Shown here piece by piece: positions 1-10,516 of a stretch of 35,028 nt of DNA. A model generated the notes under the pieces. That model was given only the letters and a program-made list of their open reading frames with translations. It was not told where the DNA came from and searched no databases. The stretch is from Chloromonas sp. AAM2 (taxonomy: Eukaryota > Chlorophyta > Chlorophyceae > Chlamydomonadales > Chlamydomonadaceae), in the NCBI GenBank assembly GCA_004335635.1, contig QAXH01005559.1, forward strand, positions 1-35,028, in the 5' to 3' direction. Within the stretch, counting starts at the first letter, position 1, and each line of letters starts with the position of its first letter. Both the position numbers and the translations under genes were made by a program.

Positions 1-428
1 CCTTCAGCACATGTGGAGCCCTGGGGCTGTTCCCTGCAGCAACCACACAGTATGACGATGAATTGCCCGACATCTTTTTTCTGCAATGCATTTCAGCGCA
101 CAGCAGATCCCCAGCAAGGCACATGCACCGCATGCCATCATACCCTGAACAGTGCTCGTTCGTGTACTGCATCACCCGTTGCTGTGCCCCATCACCGCCC
201 TATGCTGTACCGCAACATCTGCCACTGCTTATTGCCAGCCATCAGCAGCTTACCCTTATCACACGTCACTGTTGCCCAGGCAACCTGTTGCTCAATATCA
301 AGTCAGTGTCGGCCGCGAGCGCAGCGATAAATGATGCATCAGACACAAAAGAAGTTTGCCAGTTCTGGGACAATTTGATAGGTTCATCTGGTGACTGTTC
401 GTGTGTCCTGTTGTATTGAATGATGGAA
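1..428. other. No supportable gene; one repeat copy
   Basis: Short overlapping open frames occur on both strands, but none has a credible start, splice pattern or family motif. The only structured element is the family-A repeat copy at 347-384. Confidence 0.4.
347..384 (+). repeat. Family-A dispersed repeat, copy a (partial)
   Basis: The block AAAAGAAGTTTGCCAG, then TTCTGGGACAATTTGATAGG, is nearly identical to the block at 6635-6672. It is related to copies at 7175, 8070, 19889 and 34217. The 16-base start matches the terminal inverted repeat of the full element at 34217-34298. No right arm was found within about 80 bases, so this copy looks truncated. Confidence 0.8.
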
Positions 429-2042
429 CTATTTTGTGGTGAGTCCTCGCTGCGCTTCTGACTGGTCATACTGCATGTGCGTGTGTCTGTTCAAAGAGTC
501 TGTGTGTTGGTCCACAACCAAATGAACAGGTCGTGTTGGTACACGGTGTGGTGCTTCATCTGGGACAGGCGTGAACATGCTAGAGATCAGTAAGTTGTGA
601 TCGTACATGTTGCATCCTTGCACACGAAGGCTGACAATATTGGGACTACTAACAACTTTAGAAAGCGAGCCAAGTTTGGCTGCAACCCATTGGCGCAAGC
701 CTTGATCGTTGACATGCAAACCCACCTGTTAGCGGTTTCAGATCTTTAACACCTGCAGCATGGAAGGCATAGGAGGTCAATGCAGACCTCAGGAAAGAAG
801 TGTGTGTACAACACCGCAGTGTTCATTACAAACAGCATGGCTGTGCTCAGGCAGCTCCGTGATGTAGTGTGCACCATGGAAACTTGGTCGGGCAGCCGCT
901 CAGACAAAGTTACACAAAGCTGAGTCTTGGCGCCTGTTTATGCATGCAGGTGTGGGCAAGCTGTTAGCCACGTAGCGGCCAAGCCAGGTACTGACATGAT
1001 GGTCACATGAGCAAGGCCACTGCATGGAATGCATGCCTTGCGAGCCGACTGCATACCACATTCCGCACACAAGGCCCGGGTGCCCGGGCGGCACAACATA
1101 TCAGTAGCCCGCATGCAACCCTTTCACTGCCGCTTGCGGTGCAACAGGTATGTGCTACACGAGTGGCAACAGGGTTGGCCCGCCCTTGGTACATGTAATC
1201 CTTGAACGGACATCCCTGCCGCACGCACAGGCAGCAATGTGCGAGCCCGAACACACGTCACATGTGCATGCACGTGGACTTATGATCCCTGTATGCATCT
1301 GGTCGCGCGCTGTGCATGCTGGTTGCTCATGTTCTGCACCACAGACGCATGCATATACCAATATTCTCACCCGTCCTCTTCTCAGCTTTCCAGGCAACAA
1401 TCGCGTCACGCATCCTGCAGAAGTCCCTTTTCGACGTCTCCGGCTGCGGGAACGCTGTTTGAAGTGTGTCCTCAGTAAGGTCCATCAATGCCCCCTCTGA
1501 ATCTACGTAGCTGGCGAGGGTGGCGAGCTGTTCGCCAGTGAACCTCGAGGTCCGGCCTCCAAGGATTGCCGACAGCATGTTCACGTCCATCCCGCCTGCA
1601 GATAGCAGACAGGCATGGTCATCCCAGGGGTGACAACAGCAGTCAATCCCACGATCAGGCAAAGCAAGCACTGTTCGCATGACATGTATGGGCCAAGCAC
1701 CCACCAGCGCCCCTGCACCACCCGACCTAAGAACAACAACACGACACATTAACAAGTGCTACCCAAACATGTCTGCCTGCATCCCGCACCCATGCAGCAT
1801 GAACAACAACGGGTCTGGATGAATAACACCTGATGCCTGCCTGGTGTCGGTCCTTAAGGCGGCTTGGGCCTAGAGTCCAGGCCGGGTGCCCGGGCGGGAT
1901 CATTGACCTCTCAGACAGCAGCAGCAGACACACACCTTTCACGGCTGCCTTCATGGCCGCAGCCAAAGCACCCTTGTGTTGCCTCCTCTGTCAGGTCGTC
2001 CATTCTGCTGAACAGTTCGTCCGGTGTTGGTGTTTCCGCCAT
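429..2042 (-). CDS. Putative multi-exon protein of unknown family
   Basis: I do not recognise this family. The proposed first exon starts with ATG at 2042 (MAETPTPDELFSRMDDLTEE) and ends near 1934-1936 in a GT-rich donor, where the exact base is unclear. The second exon, 1595-1371, is the best supported: it follows CTGCAG, ends at GG/GTGAGAAT, and encodes an acidic helical stretch including TGEQLATLASYVDSEGALMD. A possible last exon, 725-429, follows CTAACAG and reads VGLHVNDQGLRQWVAAKLGS to a TAG stop. The exons between 1370 and 726 are unresolved; one open stretch at about 905-770 could contribute. The joined model is an inference, and exon 725-429 could belong to another gene. Confidence 0.35.
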
Positions 2043-2159
2043 GGTCGCGCTCAGCACCAGCCACCGCCTGGCGCCTCCTCAGTTGCGCTTGGTGGAAAGA
2101 GGCTCAGTTGCGGCTTGAGCAAAAGCTATCCCTTTCCCCAGACACACTTCGATTGCGGA

Positions 2160-2275
2160 GAATTTTTTCACCCGACGTTCTTCTTGGGTACACCCGACGT
2201 TCTTCTTGGGTTTTGTTTTGTTTTTACATAGATTTTTTCACCGTCGTTCTTCTTGAGTTTCTTGGTTTCGGAACC
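2160..2275. repeat. Tandem repeat CACCCGACGTTCTTCTTGGG
   Basis: The 20-base unit CACCCGACGTTCTTCTTGGG appears twice back to back around 2169-2212. A third, diverged copy (CACCGTCGTTCTTCTTGAG) follows a T-rich spacer, and each unit sits near a run of T. The block lies just upstream of the putative minus-strand gene that starts at 2042. Confidence 0.75.
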
Positions 2276-2276
2276 C

Positions 2277-2545
2277 CAGACACCTAGCGCAGGGCAGCGG
2301 GAATGACATGCAAAGGCTCGGGCTGCAGCACATCAGACGTATACCCAGACACTCAGACACACAGCGCAGGACAGTAGGAGTGGCATGCAAAGGCATGGGG
2401 TGTGGCACATCAGACATATACCCTGATACCCAGACACCCAGACACATAGACAAACATACACCCGCTACTCCAAACATCCAATGCAGGAGCGGCATGCAAG
2501 GGCTTGTGATGCTGCACAGACCCGGTATCCCAGCAGTCCGGAGAC
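2277..2545. repeat. Degenerate tandem repeat, unit about 75-110 bases
   Basis: Three diverged units share GCATGCAARGGC followed by a GCACATCAGAC-like segment and CAGACAC-rich DNA. The GCATGCAA landmarks fall at about 2306, 2381 and 2492. No coding frame is shared by the three units. Confidence 0.65.
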
Positions 2546-3664
2546 CAGCGCAAGGACATAGATGGTGCAACGCACAGGGCTTATGGGGCAGTGACGCATG
2601 GCAACGCTGACAAGGGTGCACTCAACGCGTCCACACTCACCAGAGTTGTGCAACAAGGGCTGTCAAGTCGCCACAAGGGCTGTCCTGGCCAACACCTCCC
2701 AGGCTACAAAGCGGTCCACAGACCGCACCGCCGCACACAGGCGCTGCTTGCTACAAGAGGAGAGAGCAAGCGTGTGGGCCATGCCTCATACAGGACACGT
2801 GCAATATGATACAGACATCTGTAGGGAAAAGATGCATTGTGTGGCTGCATGACGTCGCTTCCAAGTAGGGTTCGGGCGAAGGAAGGTCCCGGCGAAATGT
2901 AATAAACTGTTGAGCACTTCTCAACTAGGCTGCACGCAAACTGGCCACATGCAATTTGGTACACAGCATCACGGACCAGGTCTGACGATTCCAAAGAACA
3001 CGGCAAATTTCAAACGCCCAGCATGCTGCAGCCGGCACGAACCTTTGTTAAGACCAGTTCTCATAGGGCGGATAGGGGCAACAGGACCTCGTCAGCGAGA
3101 CCTAGTGCTCGTGGCCCCATCCAACTACCAGACATGAGGTACCAGGCATGGCCAGGTCGACGCCAGAAGTCACATGCTGACACTGCGGGACCACTGTAAC
3201 CACCTGCGGTATGCGTACCGCAGTCAAAAGGCTGCTCTGGGCCTGTAGTCTGACGAATAATGCGGCATTTTGGGCTTTAATATGTATTACCAGGCACGAA
3301 TGCTGTCCCAGCACCCAACCCCCCCTCTTAAAGTCATGGCTTCCTAAGGGGGGCTAACTGCATTGTATACAATGATGACTCACAACAAGAATTGTTTCAG
3401 ATCTTTCTTTTTCCAGCTGCAATGTGCTAGCAATGACAACTGTCCACTCGTTCCGTGAGCTGCGCGATGCTGACGAAGGTTGGCCACACTGGGTGGGTCT
3501 GACATGTTGTTCCTTTAGCTGCACTTGCCGATGCTGTCATGCATGACCTGGGTTCTCCATGTCCAGCTGGTCAAGGCGCTTGCCTTGTTCTCCAAGTGCG
3601 AGAGTGGGTTGTGACGTAGACGAAAAAATGTTCCTCATCGTCGACAACATAAATGAACCTTGCC
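2546..3664. other. No supportable gene
   Basis: Only short frames on both strands, without start context, splice signals or motifs I recognise. The right part is presumably the upstream region of the aldo/keto reductase gene. Confidence 0.4.
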
Positions 3665-3790
3665 GAGGACTTTTACACCACCCAGTCAACCATCTCAGAA
3701 TGACCTGAAACCTCTGGATTTGAGCTCCTCATACCGTCAGCATGCGTACAAGTGGTTCAGAGATACCCACTCCCGCCTATGGTCATTTTT
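3665..3790 (+). repeat. Dispersed repeat C, copy 1
   Basis: About 125 bases match the reverse complement of 25302-25425 at roughly 85-90% by eye. Shared stretches include CAACCATCTCAGAATGACCT and CGTACAAGTGGTTC. Similarity may extend through the C-run near 3800. It lies about 200 bases upstream of the aldo/keto reductase start and might form part of its upstream region. Confidence 0.8.
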
Positions 3791-3983
3791 CAGAGAACCT
3801 CCCCCCCTTGTTTCCAACCACTGTTTTCAACCACCTTGAAAAACGTGTGCTTGCACATCATCACTTTCCTGCTGCAGCAATTCCAGCATCGGCTAGCATA
3901 TGGCTGCACGGTCTAGGTGCAAGCCTTGGTAACGAGACCAAAAATTGTGTCCAGCCTGTTTGCGCTTGCATCGCTAGCCTCCC

Positions 3984-6900
3984 ATGAATGCTGCCTCAAC
4001 CACGAATATCATCGGCGGGTCAGCGCGCAAATTAGTACGCCATACCTTGCCAGAACCTCGCGCAACTAGCCGTTGCAGCCGGACGGGACACACCCAATCT
4101 TGTACAAGTCATCACCTCGCTCGTTGCAACGCTCATGATAGTGATGCATTGTGCACGAGACGGGGATTTGTGTCCGGAGTTGCATCAGCTCTGATCCTCC
4201 CAAGCACGCATTGGGCAAACGCAGCCCCGAGTAAATCAAACGTGTGCCTGATCAACACATCGCCCAAAGCCAAGGCAAACGCCACTACTCTCATCCCCAA
4301 GATGCCAGTGGGTGGCAACCTGTTCATCTCTCGGGTAAGCACTAGGGTAAGGGGTGCCAGGGTAAGCATTAGGGTAGGGCGTTAGGGTAAGCATTATCAC
4401 ATTCTCTATCTTCTAGTGCGTACTTGGGGAAGGCACTGAAACGCCGCTGATCTGTGTGATCTTCAGTGTTGAACCACGCAGGTGTTCTTTGCATCTGATT
4501 GTGACGCTAGTGGGCTGCACTCATGCCTTGAACGAGTTGCTGCTGTGGCCGTTTTGACTGGCATGGAATTTCTGCTGGTCAGCGACAGTCTTGCTCAGGC
4601 TATGCCTTCAACAACCGTTGGGTGCATGCATCATCTAAACCCACCAAACCCTCGTGCCTTCAGGTGGTCAAGGGCTGCTGGCCCAGTGGTGCAGCAGGTG
4701 CCGTCCCCATGGACATTGCACAGTTCACCAGAGCAGGTGTGAAATCACTGGCTCAAACAGCACCAGGTCACAGCACTTAGCTCAGACAACGCTCCCTTTG
4801 GTGAAGTTGGTTGCCGTGACACATCCAGCACTGCTTGCCCGACCCATGCCTGCTCGACTGATTGCATGCATCTCCCGACAGGCTCTTGATGTGCTGCATT
4901 GCAATCACGGAATTACATGAGCAGTAGGCGCATGTCTTCCTGAGCCCGTGAACAAACATGCGGCTTTGCTGTACCTGTAACAGTGGACTGGCAACATTCA
5001 AAGTTTTGTCTCCTTTGCAGGCGTCACCACATTTGATACAGGCGACCTTGATGGCGGCCGGGCTGAGCTCATGATGGGCAACTGGCTCAGGGAACAGGCG
5101 CCTGAGGAACGGTCCAAAGTACAGGCACGTGAAGGCGTCTTGTCCGAAGCTTGATTTATTATTTACTGTGCATATGGGCTACCTTTGAAAGTTGTAGCTA
5201 CACTCAGCTACAATATCTAACCTGAGGAGTTTTTGTACCAAAGCCTTGTTAGGTGCGTTGGTCTGGTGAAGTGATCCTCGACCTTTGGTTCCGCTCTCCT
5301 CGCTACTTATATGGAATACAGTGGCAGTATGAGCATGTTCTTTGTTGGCAGGGCAAGAACCTTTCCTGAGAGGCTGATGCACAGGATTAGCCACTACACA
5401 ATGGGAGCTATCGGCAGTTGAATTTAAACACAGGCAAAGCCGCCACTGACCGACTCACCGCCCAAGCACTGGTTTGGCACAGCGACAGAGTGCCTATCTG
5501 TCGGTCCATGGGCTACTCCATGCCGGGGCTACTCCATGCCTGGGCTACTCCATGCCAATCAACTTGCCGCTGCTGAGGGGTTCAGCTGCATTTTCCGCCC
5601 AAAAGCCAATCATCACATGATATTGCATTGACCCACTGCACGAGTTGCTGTGCCAGTAACAGACGGTCACATGCACTGTTCAGGTGCTGACCAAGCTGAG
5701 CGTTACCAATGTAACCGCCATGGCCGCGTTCAGCAAGAAGGATGTCACCCAGGTGCGTGCATAGGTGCGTGCATAGGTGCTTGCACGCTGCAACATGGTT
5801 CTGGCATTACGAGTTCATGCCAACAGCTGACATGAGCAAGCAGCCTCATCTCATTGATAAACATTTGCGTGACAACAAGCAGAGGAGGAACATGTTTTGA
5901 TTCACTTGTTATCCAGCCATGTGGCATCATGGCTTCATAAGCAAGCATGCTATGCTGGTACGATTATGCAGGCACTGAGTGACAAGGCACGTGCCCTGGG
6001 TTCCCCTCCAGACCTGGTGCAGCTGTACTGGTGAGCCGACCCTGCCTTGGGCAGGAGCTGAACCTGCTTCTGGATTTATCTGTAGAGTAGCAGCCCTGTG
6101 TTGCTGTTCGTCAAGCCCACTGACATGGCTGCTGCTGTTTGGACCAGTCGCCAATGGCATCCTGTGCAGGGGCGCATGGCAGCAACCACGATGGTTGGAC
6201 GCCACCAAGTGGCTGGCGGATGAGCAGGCAGCGGGCCGCTTCAAGCACCTGGGCCTCACCAACTTTGATGTCGCTCAGCTGTCCCGGGTGCTGGATGCGG
6301 GAGTCAAGGTGGCGTCAGTACAGGTCGGAGCGCCGGGTGGCCACGGGCATGCACAGCTTCAGAAATGGACCTGCTGGAATCATGCAGCTGGATGGTATCA
6401 GGACTGGCAGTTGAACGGTACTGCAGTTCAGACGTGTGAAGAGACGTGTGAATGGCAGCGGCCCATGGGATGCACCATGATTGTGATAGGCCACAAGGAA
6501 GGGAATGAGGAATGCCACACATGGCAAGGGCTGAGCATGCACCTTATCTCAACACGTGAAGGGCTTCCCATCAAGAGAGTGGCGAAAGAATTGGTCCGGA
6601 GTCTTCATCACACATGGCTGGCATACGTATCAGCAAAAAGAAGTTTGCCAGTTCTGGGACAATTTGATAGGTTTTTTTTTGCAGTTTACTGTTATGACTG
6701 GCAATTTCTCGAGAGGTATGTTGGTACGCAACTGACTTCCTGGTCACAGCCATCACTCTTAACACCACACCTATCCACCTCTTTGTGTGCAGGTGCTTGC
6801 TTCGCTGGTGGACCAGCGTGCGGACGCCGCCCTGATCCCGCTGTGCCGCGAGCGGGGCATCCCTGTCCTAGCACAGGCACCCCTGGCAGGAGGACTTCTC

Positions 6901-8335
6901 AACGGCACACTCATGGGAAAACCAGCAGACAAGTAAGACGGTGGGGTTTGAACGTGAGATTCGTCACATGATCCGCACGCATGACAAATGCCAACATGGG
7001 GTGATCAGACAGCTTCTTTACACGTGAATCACAGACTGTTGCAAAGCACTGAGGCATGCAGCATTGAGGCATGCAGCCTGGCACGTCAGTGGCGCAATGC
7101 GTTAGCTAACACTACACAGTCTCTGCGTTGCCCATGCTGCGATAAAACCCACCAGCCCATCATTTGCACCTGAAGAAAAAAAAGATGTTTGCCAGTTCTG
7201 GGACAGTTTTCAAGGACGCCACTGGGATCAGTGTGGGACCATTGGCATACCATGCAATCACATGTCATGCGCTTGTCCCACAGGGCTCCATCCGACCTGT
7301 ACAGTGTGAAGGGCAAGTACGGCGCGTTGCTGCGGGGCGCAGGCCAGTGGGAGTGGCTGCAGCAGCTGCTCTCAGTCCTCGACACCATTGCAAGCAAACA
7401 CGGGGTGTCCATGTCGACAGTGGCCACACGGTAAGGAGGGTTGGCTGTAGCATGAATCTGTATACATCCATTGCCCTGGCTGGGGCTGAGGCCTAGGCCG
7501 TCATGTGGACCATATGCTGATGTAAAGTGGGTCTGATGACGCCATGGACAAGCTGCTGCCCAGGGCTTGCAGTAGCAAGGAAAATGGCGGCAATTTAGTA
7601 AATGAGGAGCACCCAGTTGTACAGCTGCATTAGGCCCGCTTGATCTGGTACCATTCCGTGTCTAAGCGAACATTGTGTAAATTACAGCGCCAGAATACAA
7701 TGGCATGCCTCTGAACTGGGCAAGACCCTTCTAATATCAAAGACAAAGAGACAAGCATATGCACGTGCACATCAACACACATGCACACCAGCGCTGCTAC
7801 TGAGCGTAGGGCTTGCTGCTGTGGTCTGTCCTCTGTTGTAAGTGTGCATCAGTGCACCAGGGATCACAGGCCACTGTCCCAGTATTGGCAGTCAACAACA
7901 CCAGCAACACATCCCGTGACATTCAACATTCATTTATGGACAAAGCCACTGGTTACTCTCCACAACATTGGACGTCTCATCACTGAGTCACAAGGAACTG
8001 GATGCGGCGGCCATGATTGCACTGGAAAGGCAAACATAAACCATCTAAGTAGTAGCAGTCACACACAAGAACTGTCCCAGAACTGGCAAACTTTTTTTTT
8101 TTTGGTGGCTGCTGTATTGTGGTCTGACAGGTGGGTGCTGGACAAGCCTGGCGTGGCTGCCGTGGTGCGCCCTGCGCGGCTGACCACCCCCGAGGGCCTG
8201 GCTGCACTCTCTGCGCCCTTCAAGTGGAGGCCGGACGCAGAGGACAGAGCCATGATCAATCAAATACTGGATCAAGGAAGACCTACTTCTGGTGAAGTGT
8301 ATGACTTTGAGCGCAGCTCAGGGTCCTTCTGGTGA
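3984..8335 (+). CDS. Aldo/keto reductase family protein, predicted chloroplast/thylakoid lumen
   Basis: Nine exons: 3984-4334, 4664-4736, 5021-5118, 5684-5752, 5972-6030, 6170-6323, 6793-6932, 7284-7430 and 8131-8335. All have GT-AG introns and matching phases, giving 431 aa. Residues 1-81 look like a transit peptide followed by a twin-arginine signal (RRGFVSG at 59-65, hydrophobic stretch, ANA-A near 78-81). The reductase barrel begins with NLFISRVVKGCW. Family landmarks follow: TTFDTGD (144-150), VLTK (175-178), PDLVQLYW (210-217), LGLTNFD in exon 6 and GIPVLAQAPLAGG in exon 7. The family reduces carbonyls with NADPH through an Asp-Tyr-Lys-His tetrad. Asp147 and Lys178 are present, but the Tyr position appears to be Asp152 and the His position Tyr216, so normal activity is doubtful. 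The end of exon 3 (AAA/GTACAG) is the least certain junction. Confidence 0.9.
4335..4397 (+). repeat. Tandem 5' splice-site-like repeat at start of intron 1
   Basis: Intron 1 of the aldo/keto reductase gene opens with GGGTAAGCACTAGGGTAAGG and continues with more GGGTAAGCATTAGGG-like units. Four or five GGGTAAG-type donors therefore follow the one that keeps the frame (GT at 4335). The unit resembles a telomeric TTAGGG motif but is internal and irregular. Confidence 0.75.
5510..5556 (+). repeat. 15-base tandem repeat in intron 3
   Basis: GGGCTACTCCATGCC occurs three times in succession, the units separated by zero or one base, inside intron 3 of the aldo/keto reductase gene. Confidence 0.85.
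5752..5788 (+). repeat. 12-base tandem repeat carrying donor sites, start of intron 4
   Basis: GGTGCGTGCATA is repeated twice, with a third partial unit (GGTGCTTGCA). The first unit contains the working donor after CAG at 5752. Each further unit repeats the donor-like GTGCGT or GTGCTT. Confidence 0.8.
6526..6586 (+). repeat. Direct repeat D, copy 1 (intron 6)
   Basis: About 60 bases match 8454-8513 at roughly 80%, including ACACGTGAAGGGCTTCCCAT here against ACACGTGAAGGACTTGCCAT there. Both copies continue with a CAAGA, GTGGCGAA-type tail. Confidence 0.75.
6635..6712 (+). mobile_element. Family-A element, copy b (intron 6)
   Basis: The left arm AAAAGAAGTTTGCCAG and the following TTCTGGGACAATTTGATAGG match copy a almost exactly. 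A T-run follows. CTGGCAATTTCTC near 6698-6710 may be a diverged right arm, which would give an element of about 78 bases, close to the 82 bases of the copy at 34217. Confidence 0.65.
7175..7212 (+). repeat. Family-A repeat, copy c (intron 7)
   Basis: An A-run followed by GATGTTTGCCAGTTCTGGGA and CAGTTTTC. This is a left-arm-only copy inside the aldo/keto reductase gene. Confidence 0.75.
8070..8103 (-). repeat. Family-A repeat, copy d (intron 8)
   Basis: On the minus strand an A-run of about 12 bases leads into GTTTGCCAGTTCTGGGACAG. It is the third copy inside this gene and the only one of them in reverse orientation. It ends about 27 bases before the exon 9 acceptor, so its T-run could act as a polypyrimidine tract. 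Confidence 0.75.
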
Positions 8336-8702
8336 TGCACTCCAGCAGTTGTGATGACCACATGGGGTGCCCCACGATTGTTGGTCGTGCTTCATCACAT
8401 GACATGCGCCTTAGTAGGCTAAGAGGGGGGGATGAGGGGTGCTTTACATAAAAAGGGTGAGCATTCACCTCCTCACCCACACGTGAAGGACTTGCCATCA
8501 AGATGGTGGCGAACAACGCAGCAACCGCTAACAGAGCAGCCAGGGCAATACCACGGAGGCATCCAGAAGCCTGCATGATGCCCTGTCTAATGTCTGCGGT
8601 AGAGCATAGACAGTTCAAAGCAAGTTCTATCTCTCTTCTGATGAACGCTGCTGGACTGTCAGTCAACTGAAACTTGGGTTTATTGGCGCTGAAGTTGCTC
8701 AT
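8283..8702 (-). CDS. Possible small membrane protein (weak)
   Basis: An ATG at 8702 opens a frame of 139 codons with one clear hydrophobic segment (GIALAALLAVAALFATILMA) after a stretch rich in Cys and Arg. A donor-like GGGTGAGG near 8477 could end the first exon there. If the frame is read to its stop, it overlaps the last 53 bases of the reductase coding region in convergent orientation. It also overlaps repeat D (8454-8513). I do not recognise a family, and the frame may be fortuitous. Confidence 0.22.
   Translation of the reverse strand: MSNFSANKPKFQLTDSPAAFIRREIELALNCLCSTADIRQGIMQASGCLRGIALAALLAVAALFATILMASPSRVGEEVNAHPFYVKHPSSPPLSLLRRMSCDEARPTIVGHPMWSSQLLECITRRTLSCAQSHTLHQK
8454..8513 (+). 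repeat. Direct repeat D, copy 2
   Basis: Second copy of the roughly 60-base segment at 6526-6586. It lies just beyond the reductase stop codon, in its probable 3' untranslated region. Confidence 0.7.
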
Positions 8703-8710
8703 AATTCCAG

Positions 8711-9903
8711 GTGTGTTTTGCCGCCTGGCAGGTGGCGAGCAACTTTACGCAACTTCTCCATGACCCAACTCACCCGCGGCTTGGCTGCTCAGCCCTGACC
8801 ATCCCTTTTTGTTCCTGCTCGATGGTCGGCTTGCTCTCAGGCTGTCGCCACCCTAGGAATTGTCAGGCCCCTGCACGGTCGCCAACTCAGGCCCAGATTT
8901 GTTGCTCGTCCGTTGTTTTGGGCTTGAGACGTCAAACACCTGTCAGCCATCATCGCCACTGCCAGGCCTTGCCATCAGAGTTTATTTCCCGTTCTTTGCT
9001 TCTACCTGCACCTGCTCAACCCATGTCTGACAGCCTTCGGCAGTACGCCGGCCTCTGTTTGTCCACAGTGCTTTGACTTCTGTGTTTTTTGCTCGTTGTG
9101 CCTTGCAGCTGCCTTCTGTTGCTCACAGTTGGTTAGGACGGTATCCAGCCTCGTCTCTTGCTTGGCGTTAGGTCCCGGCCACGGGCGCCCCTGACTCAAA
9201 CTGTGTGTGCTAGCCCATGTGAACTACTCTGCCAAGACCAACCAAGACCACGTTGCTCACCCAGTTTCGCGCTCAAGTCTCCACCTTGCTGTGCCAAGCT
9301 CATGGCATGCCTGTCCACTTTTGCACCTTGCTATGCTATGTCAGGTCAATGTAGCAGCTTACTGTTTGTAGCCCCTCCAGCGGACAGGCCGATCTGGACA
9401 CGTTGGTGGCGCTGCGTGCCGTAACTCAGTACAGTCAGCCTGGCAAGTCTTGAGTAACAGGTGGCTTGGACGTGTCGAAAAGAACCCAACGGACCTATCA
9501 AAACAACCCAGTTCTGGCAGGCGTTACGCCCTTTCGGCAAGTCCAAGGACAATCTTGATGCAGCACCCCCCCCGTCTGTTCAGCGACAGTAGCGGCATGT
9601 CTGGCGTACTCGAACAGCGTTGCAAGTTGCCAAGCGCGACATTTTTCGACGCGCATCTAGGCAGCCAGGCAGCAATCGCCAAGTGCGTTCTCGTGCTCGG
9701 ACTATCGTTGGGCCTTGACCGCTCGTAAGTTTGTGAAGTGAGTCTTGCAGACGGCCGAGGAAGTGTCAATGGAAACGATGTAGGTGGACTACTGTTTCTG
9801 CCCGGCGCGGCAGGTGCGGCCCAGCTCGCTATGGCTGATGGATTGGCCTTGACCGAAGCTGGGCCTGCTAAGCTCTCATCCAGCGCCGTCAACTTGCCTG
9901 CCG
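8711..9903. other. No confident gene; possible upstream exons
   Basis: Several frames of 60-120 codons overlap on both strands with no consistent splice pattern. One ATG at 9831 in good context opens MADGLALTEAGPAKLSSSAV, which looks protein-like. I could not join it in frame to the next exon, so it is left unassigned. Confidence 0.35.
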
Positions 9904-10516
9904 ATGGTGCGGGACCGCCTAGTGCAAACCAGGGTTAATCGTAACAGAAGTGTTGTGCGTTTGTGCGACGAGTCGGAATCGGCACCTCAGAAAAGTGCCC
10001 TGCATGCGAATTCTACAGGTCAGCCCGATGCTCGTAAGGATCTTGCTGCCAGGAAGGAGACGCGTGACGACGATGATAGCACATCAGATGACAGCTGCGT
10101 GGACGATGAGAAGAAAGAAGAGGAGGTATGCAGCCAGGAGCACAGGCCGGTTAGACGGAACTGAAATGGCTCAGGTTAAAGTTACACAGGCGGGGTCTGT
10201 TGGACATCTGTCTTGCCATCGAGGTAGCGACAGGTGCAAATTGACAAATATTGCATAGGGTGCTGTGTCTTCCATGTGTGGCCCTTGCTTCAGTTGTTCG
10301 CATATTTGCAATCTTGTCATCAGTGCATATGCATGTTGCTGTGTGCACGCGCTCCACGCTGATGGGCCTGGGGATGTACCTTTCACGTTGGGCTTGAAAT
10401 TATGATGTGCACTGCAGTATCCAGAAGGAGTGCCAGTCGTGACAAATTTGCGGCTGCTGAGCCGTTTGAGCCAACTTCAGATCAGACGAAAGCGTCTTGG
10501 ATTGCCTCAGTCATAA
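9904..10516 (+). CDS. Putative small acidic protein
   Basis: Two exons are proposed: 9904-10126, starting MVRDRLVQTRVNRNRSVVRL and ending in a very acidic stretch (RDDDDSTSDDSCVDDEKKEE) at GAG/GTATGC; and 10414-10516, which follows CACTGCAG, reads YPEGVPVVTNLRLLSRLSQL, then a basic QIRRKRLGLPQS, and stops at TAA. The product would be about 107 aa, acidic then basic, suggesting a nuclear protein. The phases agree, but there is no recognisable family and the start is uncertain. It might be a 5' part of the MYB gene downstream; the in-frame TAA argues against that. Confidence 0.35.

Noticed and set aside
4335..4397. Internal telomere-like TTAGGG repeat
   Set aside because: The units are irregular and dominated by GGGTAAGCA, which fits repeated splice donors better than a telomeric array.
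5979..6971. A 330-codon plus-strand open frame
   Set aside because: It includes parts of aldo/keto reductase exons but runs through introns with clear GT-AG signals. The spliced model explains the conserved motifs.
9524..9892. A 122-codon minus-strand open frame
   Set aside because: Pro/Ser/Ala-rich with no start context, motifs or splice partners. Probably fortuitous.
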